A stretch of 64,000 nt of DNA, taken from Rhodococcus triatomae BKS 15-14. GTDB taxonomy: Bacteria; Actinomycetota; Actinomycetes; Mycobacteriales; Mycobacteriaceae. The stretch spans positions 186,001 through 250,000 of the forward strand of contig AODO01000069.1 in assembly GCA_000341795.1 (NCBI GenBank). The letters are read 5' to 3'. The position numbers were made by a program, and so were the translations under genes. The notes below the pieces were generated by a model, which saw only the letters and a list, made by a program, of their open reading frames with translations, was not told where the DNA came from and ran no database searches. Position 1 is the stretch's first letter. Every line of letters begins with the position of its first letter. Below are positions 16,322 to 24,049 of the stretch, piece by piece.

Positions 16322-18565
16322 CTACCCCCGCGCCATGTCCACGAATCGCGAGTAGTGCAGCTGGTGCGCAACGGTGATGGTCGCCGTAGGACCGCCTCGG
16401 TGCTTGCCGAGGATGATGTCGGCCTCGCCGCCGCGCGGGTCGTCGCGTTCGAAGGCGTCGGGGCGGTGCAGCAGCATGACCATGTCGGCGTCCTGCTCCA
16501 GCGAGCCGGACTCGCGGAGGTCGGAGACCTGGGGACGCTTGTCCGTTCGCTGCTCGGGGCCACGGTTCAGCTGGCAGATGGCTACGACGGGAACCTCGAG
16601 TTCCTTCGCGAGAAGCTTGAGGCTACGCGAGAATTCGGAGACCTCCTGCTGTCGGGACTCGACCTTCTTGCCGGACGTCATCAGCTGCAGGTAGTCGAGC
16701 ACGACGAGCTTGATGTCGTGTTTCTGCTTGAGCCGCCGCGCTTTTGCGCGGATCTCCATCATCGTGAGGTTGGGGGAGTCGTCGATGTAGAGTGGCGCCT
16801 CGCTGATCTCGCTCATTCGCCGCGCCAGACGCGTCCAGTCGTCGTCGGTCATCTTGCCGGAGCGCATGTCCGACAGTTTGATCTTCGCCTCCGCCGACAG
16901 CAGTCGCATGACGATCTCCGTCTTGCTCATCTCGAGGGAGAACAGGACGCTGCCCATGCCGTGCTTGATGGAGCAGGACCGCATGAAGTCCATGCCGATG
17001 GTCGAGTTGTGCGTCGGCACCATGGCGTGCCCGGCGAGGTACAGGTGGTCGGCGTTGTCGACCTCGACGCACCGCACGGGGACACTGTCGATGCGCCGCA
17101 CGGCGACGATGCGCCTGGATCCGACCCGACCCGGATGGTTGTAGCGAAGTTCCTTGTGCAGCATCGCCTTCCGGTGACCACCGAAGACGTCGTCCTCGGT
17201 GGCGAATGTCACCGCGGTGCCGTCGGCCCGGTACTCGTAGCCGAGGCCGGCCAGGAGATCCTGGAGCCCGGCCGCGAATTCCGTTCCCGGGGAGTCGATG
17301 TCGATCGAACCGTCGTCCCGGACGGTCGCGATGGTGTCGAGGACACCGGCGAGCAGCATGCGGCGCTGCGACTCGGATGCGCGGAGGTAGCGGGCGGGGA
17401 TCCGGCGTGAACCGGCGTCACAGAAGGCCGAGAGATCGGCGTCGCCCTCGGCCTCGATCCGCATGACCACCTCGGGGTCGGCGGCCGAGGCGGCGACGGT
17501 GCCGTCGCCGAGCCACGCACCGAGCGTGTACGGAGGTACCGGCAGCGACTCCGCGGGCAGATCGAGCGGCCGCGTGTTCACCACCACGTGCCCGGCGTCG
17601 AGCGTGGCCGCGATGTCGCCGGTGATCCGGACGGCGGCGACGCCGCCGGCCTCGGTGGCCCACTGGTGCTGCTCGTCCGCGACGAGAACGGTGCCGTCGG
17701 AGAACGCGACCTCGTAGCAGGGCCGGTCGGTCATCACGTCGGTCGCCGCGACGACGACCGTGGGGCGGCCGTGGGCGTCGAGGAGGCGGTCGCCGACCGC
17801 GACCTCGCCCATGGTGGTCCAGCCGGTCGGCGTGGGCAGGGGAGTGTCGAGGGCGAGGGCCTTGCCGACGCCGGGGCGGGCCGCGACGATGATCATCTGG
17901 CCGGGGTGCAGGCCGTTGGTCACCTCGTCGAGCTCGCTGAAGCCGGTGGGCACACCGAGGGAGATGCCGCCGCGGCTGGCGATGGAGTCGATCTCGTCCA
18001 TCGTGGGCTGCAGCAGTTCCTCGAGGATGACGAAGTCCTCGACGGCGCGGCGCTCGGTGACCTCGTACACCTCGGCCTGCGCCCGGTCGACGACCTCGGC
18101 GACGTCCTGGCCGTCGGCGCCCGCATAGCCGAACTGGACGATGCGGGTGCCTGCCTCGACGAGCCGGCGCAGGATCGACTTCTCCGCGACGATCTCCGCG
18201 TAGTAGCCGGCGTTCGCGGCAGTCGGCACCGTCTGGGTCAGCGTCACCAGGTACGGCGCGCCACCGACGCGTCGCAGCTCGCCCTTGCGGTCCAGCTCGG
18301 CGGCCACGGTGACCGGGTCGGCGGGCTCACCGCGCGAGTACAGGTCGAGGATCGAGTCGTAGATGCTCTGATGGGCGGGGCGGTAGAAGTCGCCGGGCCG
18401 CAGCTTCTCCAGCACGTCGGCGATGGCGTCCTTGCTCAGCAGCATGCCGCCGAGCACGGACATCTCCGCCGTCATGTCCTGGGGAGGCTGGCGCCCGAAG
18501 TCCTCCCGGGGTGCCTCGTCCGGTTCCGGGTAGTCCGAGTGCCCGCGATCGTCCACAACCGCCAC
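16322..18565 (-). CDS. dnaB: replicative DNA helicase DnaB, intein-containing
   Basis: 747 codons: a 462-residue helicase interrupted by a 285-residue intein. DnaB is the hexameric 5'-3' helicase that opens the replication fork. The N-terminal domain begins at PPQDMTAEMSVLGGMLLSKD; the RecA-like domain has Walker A RPGVGK-(intein)-STIGMDF, so the protein is inactive until the intein excises. Walker B is VVLDYLQLM, and later motifs include RESGSLEQDADMVMLLHR and DIILGKHRGGP. I chose GTG 18565 (VAVVDDRGHS) behind GGAAGGGACG. It lies downstream of the rpsF-ssb-rpsR-rplI operon but is separated by a terminator and about 545 bases containing DnaA-box-like sites, so it probably has its own promoter. 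Confidence 0.96.
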   Translation of the reverse strand: MAVVDDRGHSDYPEPDEAPREDFGRQPPQDMTAEMSVLGGMLLSKDAIADVLEKLRPGDFYRPAHQSIYDSILDLYSRGEPADPVTVAAELDRKGELRRVGGAPYLVTLTQTVPTAANAGYYAEIVAEKSILRRLVEAGTRIVQFGYAGADGQDVAEVVDRAQAEVYEVTERRAVEDFVILEELLQPTMDEIDSIASRGGISLGVPTGFSELDEVTNGLHPGQMIIVAARPGVGKALALDTPLPTPTGWTTMGEVAVGDRLLDAHGRPTVVVAATDVMTDRPCYEVAFSDGTVLVADEQHQWATEAGGVAAVRITGDIAATLDAGHVVVNTRPLDLPAESLPVPPYTLGAWLGDGTVAASAADPEVVMRIEAEGDADLSAFCDAGSRRIPARYLRASESQRRMLLAGVLDTIATVRDDGSIDIDSPGTEFAAGLQDLLAGLGYEYRADGTAVTFATEDDVFGGHRKAMLHKELRYNHPGRVGSRRIVAVRRIDSVPVRCVEVDNADHLYLAGHAMVPTHNSTIGMDFMRSCSIKHGMGSVLFSLEMSKTEIVMRLLSAEAKIKLSDMRSGKMTDDDWTRLARRMSEISEAPLYIDDSPNLTMMEIRAKARRLKQKHDIKLVVLDYLQLMTSGKKVESRQQEVSEFSRSLKLLAKELEVPVVAICQLNRGPEQRTDKRPQVSDLRESGSLEQDADMVMLLHRPDAFERDDPRGGEADIILGKHRGGPTATITVAHQLHYSRFVDMARG
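17006..17860 (-). other. class 3 DnaB intein with degenerate LAGLIDADG endonuclease
   Basis: 285 residues, residues 236-520 of the precursor, inserted between Lys and Ser of the Walker A motif. It starts with Ala (ALALDTPLPTPTGW), not Cys or Ser, and ends in His-Asn before Ser+1. The WCT set that defines class 3 inteins is visible: Trp67 in DEQHQW (block B), Cys264 in VRCVEVDN (block F) and Thr283 in VPTHN (block G). Cys264 is the expected first nucleophile. Endonuclease block C is kept (LGAWLGDG, Asp119), block D as RRIPARYLRAS, but block E reads LLAGVLDTIATV where LLAGLLDTDGTV is usual, replacing the metal-binding Asp by Ile177 and Gly by Ala. Splicing should work; cutting probably does not. 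Confidence 0.9.
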
Positions 18566-18744
18566 GCGATAACCGTCCCTTCCGCAGTACGTGCCGGTCG
18601 CCGAACGCGGCCACACACCGTACGAGATTGATACGCCTGCCCACCGACATCGCGCCCGCGGCGGTCCGAATCGGCCGGCTCGCGGAGCGCCTCACGGACA
18701 CGCCCGCGACGACGTTAGGCACCGCGGTGGCTCCGAGCAAGGAG

Positions 18745-18760
18745 GGTGTGTGCACACACC
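18745..18760. promoter_or_regulatory. 16-bp perfect palindrome upstream of dnaB
   Basis: GGTGTGTGCACACACC, perfectly symmetric, one base before the first DnaA-box-like site and about 180 bases upstream of dnaB. Its size and symmetry suit a dimeric regulator. Which protein binds is unknown. Confidence 0.4.
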
Positions 18761-18889
18761 TGTGGATGAATTGTGGAAACGCCTGCACGCCACTGTTCAC
18801 CAGTTGTGGACAAACTGGGGACAACGAACATCACACATCCCAAACAGCCTGTTCAGGGCCTGTTTATGTGTTCACACACATGTGGATTG
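18761..18889 (+). promoter_or_regulatory. cluster of DnaA-box-like sequences
   Basis: Five 9-mers, all in the same orientation: TGTGGATGA (18761), TGTGGAAAC (18772), TGTGGACAA (18805), TGGGGACAA (18816) and TGTGGATTG (18881). TGTGGACAA is the exact complement of the actinobacterial DnaA box TTGTCCACA; the others differ at one to three positions. The cluster is in the non-coding gap between dnaB and rplI and is AT-richer than its surroundings. It could regulate dnaB through DnaA or titrate DnaA; there is no dnaA or dnaN here, so it is not the canonical oriC. Confidence 0.55.
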
Positions 18890-19033
18890 AAAGTGGTTCG
18901 GCGTGTCCCAGCGCTTGACAAGCCGGGCGTGTTGCGCATGCCACTCGATTTGACAACGTGATTCGCCACACAGTGACGAATTCCAGTGGTCGCGGTGCCG
19001 GTCGGGTCCTCGTCACAACGTCCTGACGTGCAC

Positions 19034-19049
19034 CATTTCGCGTGAAACA
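19034..19049. other. degenerate parS-like site
   Basis: CATTTCGCGTGAAACA matches the ParB site TGTTTCACGTGAAACA at 13 of 16 positions, with the right half (CGTGAAACA) perfect. parS sites cluster near oriC and this region is oriC-proximal in related genomes. A single degenerate copy could be chance. Confidence 0.3.
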
Positions 19050-19056
19050 AGAAAAA

Positions 19057-19091
19057 GCGGGGCCCCGCAGACCAGGTCTGCGGGGCCCCGC
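19057..19091 (-). terminator. rho-independent terminator of the rpsF-rplI operon
   Basis: A perfect 17-bp inverted repeat (19057-19073 and 19075-19091) with a single-base centre; each arm itself contains the palindrome GCGGGGCCCCGC. On the minus strand it is followed directly by TTTTTC. It sits 19 bases beyond the rplI stop and separates the ribosomal operon from dnaB. Confidence 0.9.
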
Positions 19092-19109
19092 CGATGAACG
19101 GGCGTCGGA

Positions 19110-19562
19110 CTAGCCGGCGACGACGTTCAGGTGGAACTTGGCGGTCACATCCGGGTGCAGGTTGACCAGCACCAGGTGCTTGCCGGTGGCCTTGATGTGA
19201 GCCTTCGGCAGCTCGACGGCGCGCTTGTCGACCACGGGGCCACCCGCAGCCTTGATCGCACCGGCAACGTCGGCGGCGGTGACCGAGCCGAACAGCTTGC
19301 CCGAGTCCGAGGTCTTCACAGAGAGCGAGATGCCCTCGGTGCCCTCGATGGCGGCCTTGAGCTCCTTGGCGTGGTCCAGGCCGCGCACGGCGCGGGCCTC
19401 CTGGGCACGACGGATGCCGTCGACCTGCTTCTGCGCGCCGCGGGTGGCAACGATCGCCAGGCCGCGAGGCAGCAGGTAGTTGCGGCCGTAGCCGTCCTTG
19501 ACCTCCACGGTGTCGCCGGGCGCACCGAGGTTGTCCACGTCAGCGGTGAGGATGAGCTTCAT
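19110..19562 (-). CDS. rplI: 50S ribosomal protein L9
   Basis: 150 residues, the standard length. The N-terminal rRNA-binding domain starts [20 protein letters not shown] and carries [14 protein letters not shown]; a long connecting helix (about 45-75) leads to the C-terminal domain with [13 protein letters not shown]9 binds 23S rRNA near L1 and steadies translocation. Start ATG has GGGAGGGAAGTC upstream. It is 17 bases downstream of rpsR and last in the operon before the terminator. Confidence 0.98.
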   Translation of the reverse strand: MKLILTADVDNLGAPGDTVEVKDGYGRNYLLPRGLAIVATRGAQKQVDGIRRAQEARAVRGLDHAKELKAAIEGTEGISLSVKTSDSGKLFGSVTAADVAGAIKAAGGPVVDKRAVELPKAHIKATGKHLVLVNLHPDVTAKFHLNVVAG

Positions 19563-19579
19563 GACTTCCCTCCCTTTCC

Positions 19580-19822
19580 TTAGCGAGCCGTAGAGACGTA
19601 AGGAAGCAGGGCCACCTCACGCGAGTTCTTCACGGCAACCGCCACGTCCCGCTGATGCTGGACGCAGTTGCCGGTGACACGGCGCGCGCGGATCTTGCCG
19701 CGGTCGCTGACGTACTTACGCAGCAGCGTCGTGTCCTTGTAGTCGATCTGCACGTTCTTTTCCTTGCAGAAGGTGCAGACCTTCTTCTTCATCACCTTGT
19801 CGCGCAACGGCGGCTTCGGCAT
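19580..19822 (-). CDS. rpsR: 30S ribosomal protein S18, zinc-motif form
   Basis: 80 residues. It has VCTFCKEK and a further Cys in [20 protein letters not shown], the Cys-containing (zinc-binding, C+) version of S18. In mycobacteria a second, Cys-free S18 replaces this form when zinc is scarce; that paralogue is not in the window. S18 sits with S6 on the platform of the small subunit. Third gene of the rpsF-ssb-rpsR-rplI operon; its start follows GAAGGACA. Confidence 0.97.
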   Translation of the reverse strand: MPKPPLRDKVMKKKVCTFCKEKNVQIDYKDTTLLRKYVSDRGKIRARRVTGNCVQHQRDVAVAVKNSREVALLPYVSTAR

Positions 19823-19891
19823 TGTCCTTCTCCGTACTTCTCAATGTTTCTCGCGTTCGATCCGCGACGGGGACACGGTCCCCACCGGGAA

Positions 19892-20407
19892 TCAGAACGG
19901 CGGTTCGTCGTTTCCACCGCCACCGAAGGAACCGGACGTCTGCGGAGCGCTGCCCCACGGATCGTCGGCCGGGCCGGACGACGGGCGTCCACCGCCCGAG
20001 CCTCCCGAGGAACCGAACCCGCCACCGCCACCGCCGCCACCGCGGTTGGCCTTGTTGACCTTGGCCGTGGCGTAACGGAGCGAGGGGCCGATCTCGTCGA
20101 CCTCGAGCTCGACGACGGTGCGCTTCTCGCCTTCGCGGGTTTCGTAGGACCGCTGCTTGAGCCGTCCCTGCACGATCACCCGCGAACCACGAGTCAGCGA
20201 CTCGGCGACGTTCTCCGCTGCCTCACGCCAGATGTTGCAGCGGAGGAACAGCGCTTCGCCGTCCTTCCACTCGTTGGACTGACGATCGAACGTGCGGGGT
20301 GTGGACGCGACTGTGAAGTTCGCGACCGCGGCGCCCGCGGGGGTGAAGCGGAGTTCGGGATCAGCCGTCAGATTTCCTACGACGGTGATCACGGTGTCGC
20401 CTGCCAT
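19892..20407 (-). CDS. ssb: single-stranded DNA-binding protein
   Basis: 171 residues. OB fold at about 3-115 ([20 protein letters not shown], then [20 protein letters not shown] and [20 protein letters not shown]). A Gly/Ser-rich linker (about 122-160) joins it to the acidic tip NDEPPF, the docking peptide for replication and repair proteins. Works as a tetramer coating ssDNA at forks. Second gene of the operon, between rpsF and rpsR as in mycobacteria. Confidence 0.98.
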   Translation of the reverse strand: MAGDTVITVVGNLTADPELRFTPAGAAVANFTVASTPRTFDRQSNEWKDGEALFLRCNIWREAAENVAESLTRGSRVIVQGRLKQRSYETREGEKRTVVELEVDEIGPSLRYATAKVNKANRGGGGGGGGFGSSGGSGGGRPSSGPADDPWGSAPQTSGSFGGGGNDEPPF

Positions 20408-20489
20408 GTGGTTCCTCCTGCAGTGTGTGGAATCCAGATTGCCCCGAGCCTAGGGCGTCACTCGGACACGGGCTCGGTGCTCACTGCGA

Positions 20490-20777
20490 TCACTTGGCGT
20501 GGCGCAGGACCTTGGTGCGGAGCACCGACTCGTTCAGGCCGAGCTGGCGATCCAGCTCGTTGACGGTGGCCGGGGTGGCCTTCAGGTCGATGACCGCGTA
20601 GATGCCTTCGCTGTGCTTGGCGATCTCGTAGGCGAGACGACGCTTGCCCCAGATGTCGACGTTGTCGACGGAGCCGCCGTCCTGGCGGACAACATTGAGG
20701 AACGTATCCAGCGACGGGGCGACAGTGCGCTCGTCCAGGCTGGGGTCGAGAATGACCATCAGTTCGTAATGACGCAT
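20490..20777 (-). CDS. rpsF: 30S ribosomal protein S6
   Basis: 95 residues of the S6 ferredoxin-like fold: [40 protein letters not shown] and a closing [13 protein letters not shown]. It pairs with S18 on the platform. Start follows the strong AGGAGGTGATGAGGTCTT. First gene of the operon; its promoter must lie in the 170 bases shared with the divergent GT87 gene at 20948. Confidence 0.97.
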   Translation of the reverse strand: MRHYELMVILDPSLDERTVAPSLDTFLNVVRQDGGSVDNVDIWGKRRLAYEIAKHSEGIYAVIDLKATPATVNELDRQLGLNESVLRTKVLRHAK

Positions 20778-20947
20778 AAGACCTCATCACCTCCTATGGA
20801 CTGTGAAACGGTCACGGACGATCCGTGACAGGAGGGTCGTTGCGTCAGCAACCTTTGCAGGGTACACGAGGTGCCGCTGACCTGCGAAATCGCCTCTCGT
20901 CCTCCCGGGCACCCAACGGTGTGGGCCGATGCCCATAGGGTGATCGC

Positions 20948-22321
20948 ATGCGGACACCGATCCGGACGAGCCTCTGGACCCCCCTCGTGGTGACCTTGGT
21001 GTGTGGGCTCACGCTGGCACTCGGATACCTGAACAAGGCACGGTGCGCGGGGGCGCCGTTCGACGACCAGGGCCGCAGCCTCGTCTTCGACCGGCTCAAG
21101 GACTCGTCCTTCTGCTACTCCGACATCCAGTTCCTCTGGCTCGGGCGCAGCATCAACGACCACGTCTTCCCGTACCTCAGCGGCGGAATCAACGGCACCG
21201 GCGGACTCGTCGGAGGCACCGTCGAGTACCCGGTGCTGAGCGGGCTGCTGATGTGGCTCGGCGCGATCGGCTCCCACACCGACGCCGCCTTCCTGTTCCA
21301 TTCCGCACTGATCCTGACGCCGTTCGCGCTCGCGACCGCGTGGATGCTCGGCCGGCTCGCAGGCTGGAACGCACTGCTGTGGTCGGCCGCACCGCCGCTC
21401 GTGCTCTACGCCTTCCACAACTGGGAGCTCCCCGTGGTCGCGGCGGCCACCGCCGGGATCTTCGTCGTCCTCGCCTACGACGCCGTCCCGCTGCGCACCC
21501 GAGCCGTGCTGGCGGCGGTCCTGTTCGCGATCGGGGTGTGCCTCAAGATCTACCCCGGCGCCTTCGTCCTGCCCCTGATGGCGTACGTGCTCACCGGCGG
21601 AGCGGGCGGACGGGAACTGCCGCCGTCGGTTTCCGGCCGCTACGACGTGAAGGGCGCGCTCGCCGTCGCGGGCGCCGCGGTCGCGACGACCGTCGCGATC
21701 AACCTGCCCTTCGCGATACTCGGCCGGGAGGGCTGGCTGGCGTCGTTCGCGTTCCAGTCCGACCGACAGGCCGACGTCACGACGAATTCCGTGTGGTTCT
21801 GGGGACTCCGGCCGCTGTTCGGCTCGGTCGACGGCCCCGGCAGCGCCTACGCCGAGGTCGTGTCGTTCGCGTCGCCACTGCTGGTGATCGCGTCCTTCGT
21901 GCTGGCGCTGTGGCTGGGTTGGCGTCGCTACCTGCGCGACGGCACCTACGCGTGGGTCGCGGTCAGCGGAGCGATGCTCTGCGGATTCCTGTTGCTGCAC
22001 AAGGTCCACTCACCGCAGTACACGCTGTGGCTGATCCCGTTCCTCGTGCTGCTGCGCGTGCCGTGGACACTCGTCGGCGGCTATCTGCTGGCGGACCTCT
22101 CGTTGGGGATCGGCGTGTTCCGGTTCTTCGCCGCCCTCGGCGCAGGCGAGGACGCGTCGACCGAGGAGTTCGCGGTGCAGTTCGGCGTGTGGGGACGCGC
22201 CGTGCTGCTGCTGGTGTTCTTCTTCCTGTTCCTCCGCGCGGACCTGCGCAGCACAAGTCGCGGCAGACACGAAGCCGTGGCCGAACCCGTTCCAGCCGGG
22301 GAGGAGAAGGCCCCGGCTTGA
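20948..22321 (+). CDS. GT87-family polyprenyl-phosphate mannosyltransferase
   Basis: 457 residues with about ten transmembrane segments. The GT87 (DUF2029) layout is clear: first helix, then an extracellular loop with ICYSD-like FCYSDIQFLWLGRSI and VEYPVLSGLLMWLG; the later AIGVCLKIYPGAFVLPLMAY and LLLHKVHSPQYTLWLIPFLV are the family's conserved membrane-face motifs. Relatives transfer mannose from polyprenyl-phosphomannose to periplasmic lipoglycans or glycoproteins. It is divergent from rpsF and convergent with a second GT87 gene 22 bases away, so the two paralogues face each other tail to tail. Confidence 0.88.
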   Translation: MRTPIRTSLWTPLVVTLVCGLTLALGYLNKARCAGAPFDDQGRSLVFDRLKDSSFCYSDIQFLWLGRSINDHVFPYLSGGINGTGGLVGGTVEYPVLSGLLMWLGAIGSHTDAAFLFHSALILTPFALATAWMLGRLAGWNALLWSAAPPLVLYAFHNWELPVVAAATAGIFVVLAYDAVPLRTRAVLAAVLFAIGVCLKIYPGAFVLPLMAYVLTGGAGGRELPPSVSGRYDVKGALAVAGAAVATTVAINLPFAILGREGWLASFAFQSDRQADVTTNSVWFWGLRPLFGSVDGPGSAYAEVVSFASPLLVIASFVLALWLGWRRYLRDGTYAWVAVSGAMLCGFLLLHKVHSPQYTLWLIPFLVLLRVPWTLVGGYLLADLSLGIGVFRFFAALGAGEDASTEEFAVQFGVWGRAVLLLVFFFLFLRADLRSTSRGRHEAVAEPVPAGEEKAPA

Positions 22322-22342
22322 GGCCCGCTCACGGGCGGCGCG

Positions 22343-24028
22343 TCAGCCCGTCCGCACCGGACCGGCCGTCGACCACGCCTGCGAGGACGGCACCGGACGC
22401 AGCCATCGGGGCAGCCACGACGGCGGCGCGTCGGGTGCGCCGTCGAGGACACCGCCGACGGGATCGTCCACACCGGCACCGCGAACCAGATCTTCCGACG
22501 GGCGGTAGATCTGGCGGATCACCATGACGCACAGCGCGATCACGGCGAGGTCGCGGACCACGACCGTCGCGGTGAACCACTGCTCGGGCAGGCCCCGGTT
22601 CGACACCCCGAGGTAGTAGAACATCCGCGGAACCCACACCAGGGCGTCGATCGTCATCCACGCCAGCAGGATCCGTCGATGCGGGAGCGCCAGCACGGCC
22701 AACGGCACCAGCCACAGCGAGTACTGCGGGCTCCACACCTTGTTCGTCAGGAGGAACCCGGCGATCAGCAGGAAACACAACTGCGCCACACGCGGCCGCC
22801 GCGGGGCCGTCAACGCGATCCACGCAATCCCCACACACACCGCCACGAACAGCACCAGCGACACCGCGTTCAGGATCGTCGGGCTCTCACCGCGGGCGAG
22901 CGGGCCGTCGAAACCGGCCCATCCCGTGAACGAGGAGACCACGTTGTACAACGAATCCGGGTCGGCGCCGCGCTCCGAGTTGAGACGGAAGAACTCCCAC
23001 CACCCCGACGGGAACAGCAGGGCGATCGGCAGATTGACGACCAACCACGCCGCACCGGCGGCGACGGTGGCGCGCCACCAGTCCCGGATCCGGTTCGCCC
23101 GCAGGCACAGCACGAGCAGGGGGCCGAGCAGCATCAGCGGATACAACTTGACGGCGCCGCCGATCCCGAGCAGCACACCGGCGAGCACCGGTCTGCGCCG
23201 AGCCCACGCCAGCAGGCCGGTACCCGCGAAAGCCGTTGCCAGCGGATCGAAATTGGTGAACGCGTGCACGACGACGAGGGGGGACACCGCGACGAGCGTC
23301 GCGTCCCACACCCGGCGGCCGGCGAGCAGCACCGTCGACCAGACGGTCACCAACCAGGCGATCGCCAACCCGAACGCGACGACGGTGAAGTACAGCACCA
23401 CCTCGAGCGCGCCGGGCAGCCACGGGGCCGCGTGCCACGCCTTCGCGACCGTCATCGACGCGTACTGGTATAGCCCCGCGACCACCGGGTACTCCATGTA
23501 CCGGGTCTGGACCGAGCCGTCCGCGGCCGGTTCCTCCCAGGACTTCTTGTACGGGAACGCGCCCTGGTCGAGCCGCTCCGCGCCGTACAGCGGCACCGTG
23601 TCGGAGTAGCAGAGCGCGGTGTACTGCCTGCTGCCACTCCAGTCCAGGCCGAGGGCGCCGTTCGGACCGTTCGGAGCCTGCTGGATGCACGCGGCCTTCG
23701 TCGACCAGCCCAGCGCCAGGAAGATCACTGCCAGCAGCAGAATCACCCGCAACGGCGTCCAGAACTTCTGCCGCCCGATCGCCGCGCGCCTGCCGACCGG
23801 CCCGCCGAGGACCGTCGCCACCTGCGCGGTGAGGCTGTCGTTCCGGCTCGGCAGGTCCCGGTCGACGCTGCGCACATCGGCCAGCGGACCCGGGGACACC
23901 AGGGTCACCGGCGCTGCGGCCTCGCGGGTCACCGACCCTGAGCTCACGGGCGTGACCGATCCCGCCGAGTCGGCGTGGATCGCGTCCTGCCCGGTCTCCG
24001 CTGCGTTGTCCGCTGAGTCGTCCGCCAC
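22343..24028 (-). CDS. GT87-family mannosyltransferase (Rv0051-like)
   Basis: 561 residues. A polar N-terminal tail of about 90 residues precedes the first helix (VILLLAVIFLALGWS). The GT87 core shows LCYSDTVPLYGAERLDQGAF, MEYPVVAGLYQYASM, LGIGGAVKLYPLMLLGPLLV and FLLTNKVWSPQYSLWLVPLA. A Pro/Trp-rich C-terminal tail follows the last helix. It lies 21 bases after ponA on the same strand, the position occupied by Rv0051 after ponA1 in Mycobacterium tuberculosis, suggesting a cell-envelope glycosylation role coordinated with peptidoglycan synthesis. Confidence 0.9.
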   Translation of the reverse strand: MADDSADNAAETGQDAIHADSAGSVTPVSSGSVTREAAAPVTLVSPGPLADVRSVDRDLPSRNDSLTAQVATVLGGPVGRRAAIGRQKFWTPLRVILLLAVIFLALGWSTKAACIQQAPNGPNGALGLDWSGSRQYTALCYSDTVPLYGAERLDQGAFPYKKSWEEPAADGSVQTRYMEYPVVAGLYQYASMTVAKAWHAAPWLPGALEVVLYFTVVAFGLAIAWLVTVWSTVLLAGRRVWDATLVAVSPLVVVHAFTNFDPLATAFAGTGLLAWARRRPVLAGVLLGIGGAVKLYPLMLLGPLLVLCLRANRIRDWWRATVAAGAAWLVVNLPIALLFPSGWWEFFRLNSERGADPDSLYNVVSSFTGWAGFDGPLARGESPTILNAVSLVLFVAVCVGIAWIALTAPRRPRVAQLCFLLIAGFLLTNKVWSPQYSLWLVPLAVLALPHRRILLAWMTIDALVWVPRMFYYLGVSNRGLPEQWFTATVVVRDLAVIALCVMVIRQIYRPSEDLVRGAGVDDPVGGVLDGAPDAPPSWLPRWLRPVPSSQAWSTAGPVRTG

Positions 24029-24049
24029 GACGGGGACGTTACCGACCGG

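Noticed and set aside
18745-18960. The DnaA-box region as the chromosomal origin
   Set aside because: dnaA, dnaN and the usual AT-rich unwinding element are absent; gene content matches the dnaB locus some distance from oriC.
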